Assembly: GCA_964356315.1 (NCBI GenBank)
Contig: CAYHHA010000016.1
Location: 1-34,768, forward strand
Source: CAYGFH01 sp964356315
Lineage (GTDB): Bacteria > Patescibacteriota > Microgenomatia > UBA10105 > UBA927
Length of the DNA: 34,768 nt
Reading direction: 5' to 3'
A program made the position numbers and the translations under genes. Shown one piece after another: positions 31,696 to 34,768 of this stretch (the first letter of the stretch is position 1; each line of letters opens with the position of its first letter). The notes beneath the pieces were generated by a model. The model was given only the letters and a program-made list of their open reading frames with translations, was not told where the DNA came from and made no database searches.

Positions 31696-33225
31696 ATGGA
31701 ATGGCCAATTCTCTATAAACAAGTACTGCATGTTAAAGATCCTAAAAATCCGGTATCTGTTGCCATTATGTGGACAGAACGCCAAGTTGTTGCGGATTTA
31801 CTCAAAGGCGAAAATTACTGTGCCATAGGGAATCTCTACTCATCAGCAGGAATTTCGGGCATGATGCGCAATATTTTTGCCAATCCACATATCCGAAAAA
31901 TTGTGTTGTGGGGGGCAGATCTCTCTCGCAGTGGTCAAGCTCTCGTGTCCTTGATGGCAAATGGAGTGGATGATGACCTGTTTATTATCGGAGATGAAAA
32001 GAAAGGCCAGATAGAAAAAGAAATCGGGAAAGATAACATTGACCTTTTTAGAACGTCTGTTGAAGTTATAAACCTCAGAGGTAAGCCGGTCTCCGAACTG
32101 CAAAAAGTCGTAGGAGAGCTCAGCAAGCTTCCATCTGAGCCGTTTTGTGAACCCCAAACATTTCCAACCAGTCGTCCAAAGCCATTTACCTACCCAAGCG
32201 AGCAAATAGGCATGAGGATGCATGGGGAAAAAGCCGCAACGGTGTGGCTAAAGATCTTAAAAAATATCATGCGGTATGGTCGAAATAAAAGCACCCGCTA
32301 TACACAGGAGAATGAGCTCAAAGAATTATTAAATGTCATGGCAGTCGTCTACGATGAGGATCCAGAAAAGCCCTATTTGCCTCACTATTTCCCATTTAGT
32401 GAAAAGGATCTGCAGACGTACTATCCACAGGTTCTTACCGCCAAACAAATTCCAGGAATTGCCTATACGTATGGCCAACGCCTGCGAAATTACGACGGAT
32501 TGGATCAGATTCAAAATATTATCGATCTTATAAAAAACAGACCCTTTTCCAAAAAAATGATAGCAGTAACAGCCAAAGTGGTAGAGGACTGGTCAGTCGT
32601 AAATAAAGGCGACACCCCGTGTCTCACCAATATCCTCTGCAGTGTTCAGGACAATAAGTTCTTTATGACTACGCACTTCCGTTCACAAGATATGGTCCAT
32701 GGGTGGCCACGCAATGTATTTAGTCTTAGGAAGCTCCAGAAATTTATTGCCGATGAAGCGGGTATAGAGATGGGTGCATTCGTCATGATTACTCATAGCG
32801 CACATATTTATAGTGATGATTATGAGCTCGCAGAAAAAATCGTTGCCGAAAATTACGATAAAGAATTGGGTTACACAAGTCGCCAGATGTTTGAAGAAGA
32901 CAGGCGCGGGAATATCGTTATCGATATCGAAGAATCAGAGAAAAATGGAGTAGGCAGGCCTACAAAATACGCTGTTAAGCCAGGGGAAAAGTCCTATGAA
33001 ATAGTGGTCAAATTGTATGCGCCCAATGGCGGACTGCTTCTCAAAGAATGGCGAGGCAAGACTGCGATGGAAGTGTATATAGAGATGGTTAATATTGGAG
33101 ACTATTTGGTGCTCCCAAGTCATCTTATTTATGTAGGTACAGAGCTCCAACGCGCCGAATATGCCATCAAAACCGGTCAGGTAGAGCACTTCAGTCAAGA
33201 TCCCGCGGCAAATAAAAAATTATAA
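31696..33225 (+). CDS. MtrA-like/thymidylate synthase/DUF4346 fusion protein
   Basis: 509 residues in three parts. Residues 1-130 resemble methyltransferase subunit MtrA of methanogens (AIGNLYSSAGISGMMRNI, then NPHIRKIVLWGADLSRSGQA and LMANGVDD...IIGD), but the GH-type loop after the LWGAD strand has no His. Residues about 165-395 are a ThyA-type thymidylate synthase: catalytic Cys309 in DTPCLTNILC, phosphate-binding FRSQD (328-332), PRN (338-340), and HSAHIYSDDY (367-376). Residues about 405-502 match DUF4346 (LPSHLIYVGTELQRAEYAI...SQD). It should methylate dUMP to dTMP. The flanking domains suggest a pterin-handling or structural role. The start codon lies 10 nt from the gap, so the true N-terminus could be longer. 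Confidence 0.82.
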   Translation: MEWPILYKQVLHVKDPKNPVSVAIMWTERQVVADLLKGENYCAIGNLYSSAGISGMMRNIFANPHIRKIVLWGADLSRSGQALVSLMANGVDDDLFIIGDEKKGQIEKEIGKDNIDLFRTSVEVINLRGKPVSELQKVVGELSKLPSEPFCEPQTFPTSRPKPFTYPSEQIGMRMHGEKAATVWLKILKNIMRYGRNKSTRYTQENELKELLNVMAVVYDEDPEKPYLPHYFPFSEKDLQTYYPQVLTAKQIPGIAYTYGQRLRNYDGLDQIQNIIDLIKNRPFSKKMIAVTAKVVEDWSVVNKGDTPCLTNILCSVQDNKFFMTTHFRSQDMVHGWPRNVFSLRKLQKFIADEAGIEMGAFVMITHSAHIYSDDYELAEKIVAENYDKELGYTSRQMFEEDRRGNIVIDIEESEKNGVGRPTKYAVKPGEKSYEIVVKLYAPNGGLLLKEWRGKTAMEVYIEMVNIGDYLVLPSHLIYVGTELQRAEYAIKTGQVEHFSQDPAANKKL

Positions 33226-33281
33226 ATTCCGTGGCCAGCCAAATCTTTGCTAATCAAGGTTTATAGACTCTTCTGCCTACA

Positions 33282-33713
33282 ATGAACTCTGAGTCTGTGT
33301 GTATTATCAAACATGCTATGACAACAAGAATAGAAGGGGTAGTGCGAAATTATGAGACAGGGCAATTATATCAAGTGAATGAGGTCTTGGAAGCAGGAAC
33401 TGATCATCAAATTGGTAGCTATCTCGTCAATAATATTCCTCTTGTTCCGTTTAGCATTATAGATACAGAAAATGGAGCAGTCATAGACATATTCGGCGCG
33501 CATTACATAGACACACAAGAAATGGATCTAAAAAAAGTGAAGGGTGAGTATGGAGAGGTATTTCCTCAGAATGGCATTATTTTTATTGATGGTACTATTG
33601 AACTTTGGCGTCATGAAGGAATGTTATCTCTAAGAAAATTTGATCCAAATCGTGAACATCTTCGCATTTCATACGCGTTACCAAGAGAAATTATACATTC
33701 CAATATAGCATAA
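33282..33713 (+). CDS. Hypothetical protein
   Basis: 143 residues, no family recognised. It looks beta-rich and soluble (NGIIFIDGTIELWRHEGMLSL). Two starts are possible, ATG 33282 and ATG 33318 (MTTRIEGVVRNYETG). No Shine-Dalgarno site is seen. It is convergent with the last gene, with a 16-nt gap between the stops. Confidence 0.5.
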   Translation: MNSESVCIIKHAMTTRIEGVVRNYETGQLYQVNEVLEAGTDHQIGSYLVNNIPLVPFSIIDTENGAVIDIFGAHYIDTQEMDLKKVKGEYGEVFPQNGIIFIDGTIELWRHEGMLSLRKFDPNREHLRISYALPREIIHSNIA

Positions 33714-33729
33714 CCATACGCACATTCGA

Positions 33730-34728
33730 TTATATTTTCCCCGAAAATATCGCTACTCCAGGAACTGTCCGATATTGATTTCTATATGATCGTCTTCCTT
33801 CATACGCTAGTTGTGAGGTGTGGAACCATCCACTGTCACCAATGCCGTAGATGGTGTATAGATCATAACCTGAATACTCATGTGTATTGAACGATGTATA
33901 GGAATCATGCAATTCCTGCAATCTTATTCGTAGGGCCAAGCCTTCTGGAGCGTATGGGGTATATGAGTTTGGATCCAATCTTGACTGTAAATGACGTGCG
34001 CCACTTCTCAGTCCATCCCCGGTTAAAATCAATTCACCTCCCGGGGCAACTAGAGAATTCGAAGAAAAAACCAGATCTAACAGACTATCTCCATGTTTAT
34101 CCTCAGGGTCAGGAGCGACCATCTGCACTCTCCATGCACTATCTTGGAGTGCAGTTCGCACATCGATGTCGTGTATGTTGAGAGGAAAATAAAATGCACT
34201 ACTATTTGATATTTTCTTTTCTGAAAGTAATTTTGCTCTGTAGGGATATTCCTTTGGGTATGTGCCACTTTGACGGTGTACTGCAGGATATGTCAAATCA
34301 GGGCGATCATTTGGATCTAGCGCAATAACAATAGATCCTGCATGTTCTGCGGCAACGGTCACTGGTGTTAATGATTGTCCGCATCCAACATCTAAAATAA
34401 TTCCATAATTACCAATTGAAGCACTATAAATAAGGTCGTTCAAAGCAGACATGTTAGTCTGGAGATCAGAGTTGACCTCGAAATAGGGGATTTTGATTCG
34501 AGGTCCCTGCACCACATCTCTTGAGAGGCGTGTATTTGACGTGTATGGATGTTCCTGAGGGAGGTATTGATCTTGCCATTGTGGGTTTTGAAAATCAGGC
34601 AACTGAAGAGAAATATTACTTGTTTTATCTCCCCACCGTTGCCAAAAAAAATCAAGACCATCCCGTAATCCTTCCGGAATGGCATTATTTTGATCGGTAT
34701 GTTCCCAAGACCCATTTTCACTACCCAT
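33730..34728 (-). CDS. SAM-dependent methyltransferase-like protein
   Basis: 332 residues. A Rossmann SAM-binding region sits in the centre: motif I YGIILDVGCGQSLTPVTVAA (about 108-127), an acidic strand end VIALDPNDRPDL, and a later strand VAPGGELILTGDGLRSGARH typical of class I methyltransferases. The N-terminal 100 residues and C-terminal tail (SGYDLYTIYGIGDSGWFHTS) are not recognised. The substrate is unknown. A perfect leaderless promoter precedes it. Confidence 0.68.
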   Translation of the reverse strand: MGSENGSWEHTDQNNAIPEGLRDGLDFFWQRWGDKTSNISLQLPDFQNPQWQDQYLPQEHPYTSNTRLSRDVVQGPRIKIPYFEVNSDLQTNMSALNDLIYSASIGNYGIILDVGCGQSLTPVTVAAEHAGSIVIALDPNDRPDLTYPAVHRQSGTYPKEYPYRAKLLSEKKISNSSAFYFPLNIHDIDVRTALQDSAWRVQMVAPDPEDKHGDSLLDLVFSSNSLVAPGGELILTGDGLRSGARHLQSRLDPNSYTPYAPEGLALRIRLQELHDSYTSFNTHEYSGYDLYTIYGIGDSGWFHTSQLAYEGRRSYRNQYRTVPGVAIFSGKI

Positions 34729-34734
34729 TAAATA

Positions 34735-34763
34735 ATTATAGGTTATTATTAGCCGATTGGCAA
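34735..34763 (-). promoter_or_regulatory. Promoter of the methyltransferase-like gene (leaderless layout)
   Basis: Minus strand: TTGCCA (34763-34758), 17 nt, consensus TATAAT (34740-34735), 6 nt, ATG at 34728. This is the cleanest example of the layout in the window. Confidence 0.75.
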
Positions 34764-34768
34764 ATGTG

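Noticed and set aside
31696..32090. Corrinoid (B12) binding by the MtrA-like domain
   Set aside because: The loop after the LWGAD strand, expected to supply the cobalt-ligand His, reads LSRSGQA and has no His; binding is not supported by what is visible.

Overview
The window looks like a scaffold from a member of the candidate phyla radiation (Patescibacteria). The evidence is a CPR-like 16S rRNA 3' end with no 23S or 5S gene after it, A+T-rich genes with sparse Shine-Dalgarno sites, and a surface-oriented gene set (sortase, L,D-transpeptidase, anchored SGNH and alkaline-phosphatase-superfamily enzymes). Genes overlap as ATGA, so TGA is a stop codon, which argues against the UGA-glycine lineages (Gracilibacteria, Absconditabacteria). 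Phylum-level placement beyond CPR is a guess. Three runs of exactly 100 N (8608-8707, 27312-27411, 31586-31685) are scaffold gaps of nominal size.

Layout. 1-198: 16S 3' end, then a structured trailer and a terminator. 540-4544: three membrane-anchored SGNH/GDSL proteins. 4683-7970: a translationally coupled serine operon (class V aminotransferase, short SerA-type dehydrogenase, SbnI/SerK-like ParB-fold protein, small unknown protein). 7971-8895: a tRNA island with intact tRNA-Cys(GCA) and tRNA-Ile(GAT), surrounded by broken partial copies of the same tRNAs that are interrupted by palindromic elements. 8940-10791: a small gene, a DEDD-type exonuclease, and a graveyard of gene fragments. 10792-13572: an operon of an unknown protein, an M23-like peptidase and a GNAT protein, then a methyltransferase. 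13565-14310: a REP-associated tyrosine transposase (RAYT) bounded by its 27-bp REP. 14352-25062: a co-directional block of an MgtA-type Mg2+ ATPase, four tandem sulfatase-like paralogues and a type I phosphodiesterase-like protein. 25056-29484 (minus strand): an anchored unknown protein, an L,D-transpeptidase, a sortase, and the sortase's likely substrate (PKD domains, QPETG sorting signal). 29566-34728: an unknown protein, dCTP deaminase, a three-part MtrA-like/thymidylate synthase/DUF4346 protein, an unknown protein and a methyltransferase-like protein.

How the parts work together. The serine genes interconvert 3-phosphoglycerate, phosphoserine and serine, possibly in the catabolic direction if the ParB-fold protein is a free-serine kinase. 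Dcd and the thymidylate synthase fusion supply dTMP. The sortase, its substrate, the L,D-transpeptidase, the SGNH trio and the phosphohydrolase-fold cluster all point to cell-envelope modification.

The most unusual signals are: (i) palindromic elements sitting in D, variable and T loops of duplicated tRNA pieces, and a parallel tandem repeat of the sortase 3' end, each predicting the true size of a scaffold gap (44 and 43 nt); (ii) a RAYT gene that carries its own REP in frame as a nine-codon insert; (iii) the MtrA-like/ThyA/DUF4346 fusion; (iv) a uniform leaderless promoter layout at operon heads (-35, 17 nt, -10, 6-7 nt, ATG); (v) four phosphatase-fold paralogues with a substituted metal ligand and a conserved cysteine set.
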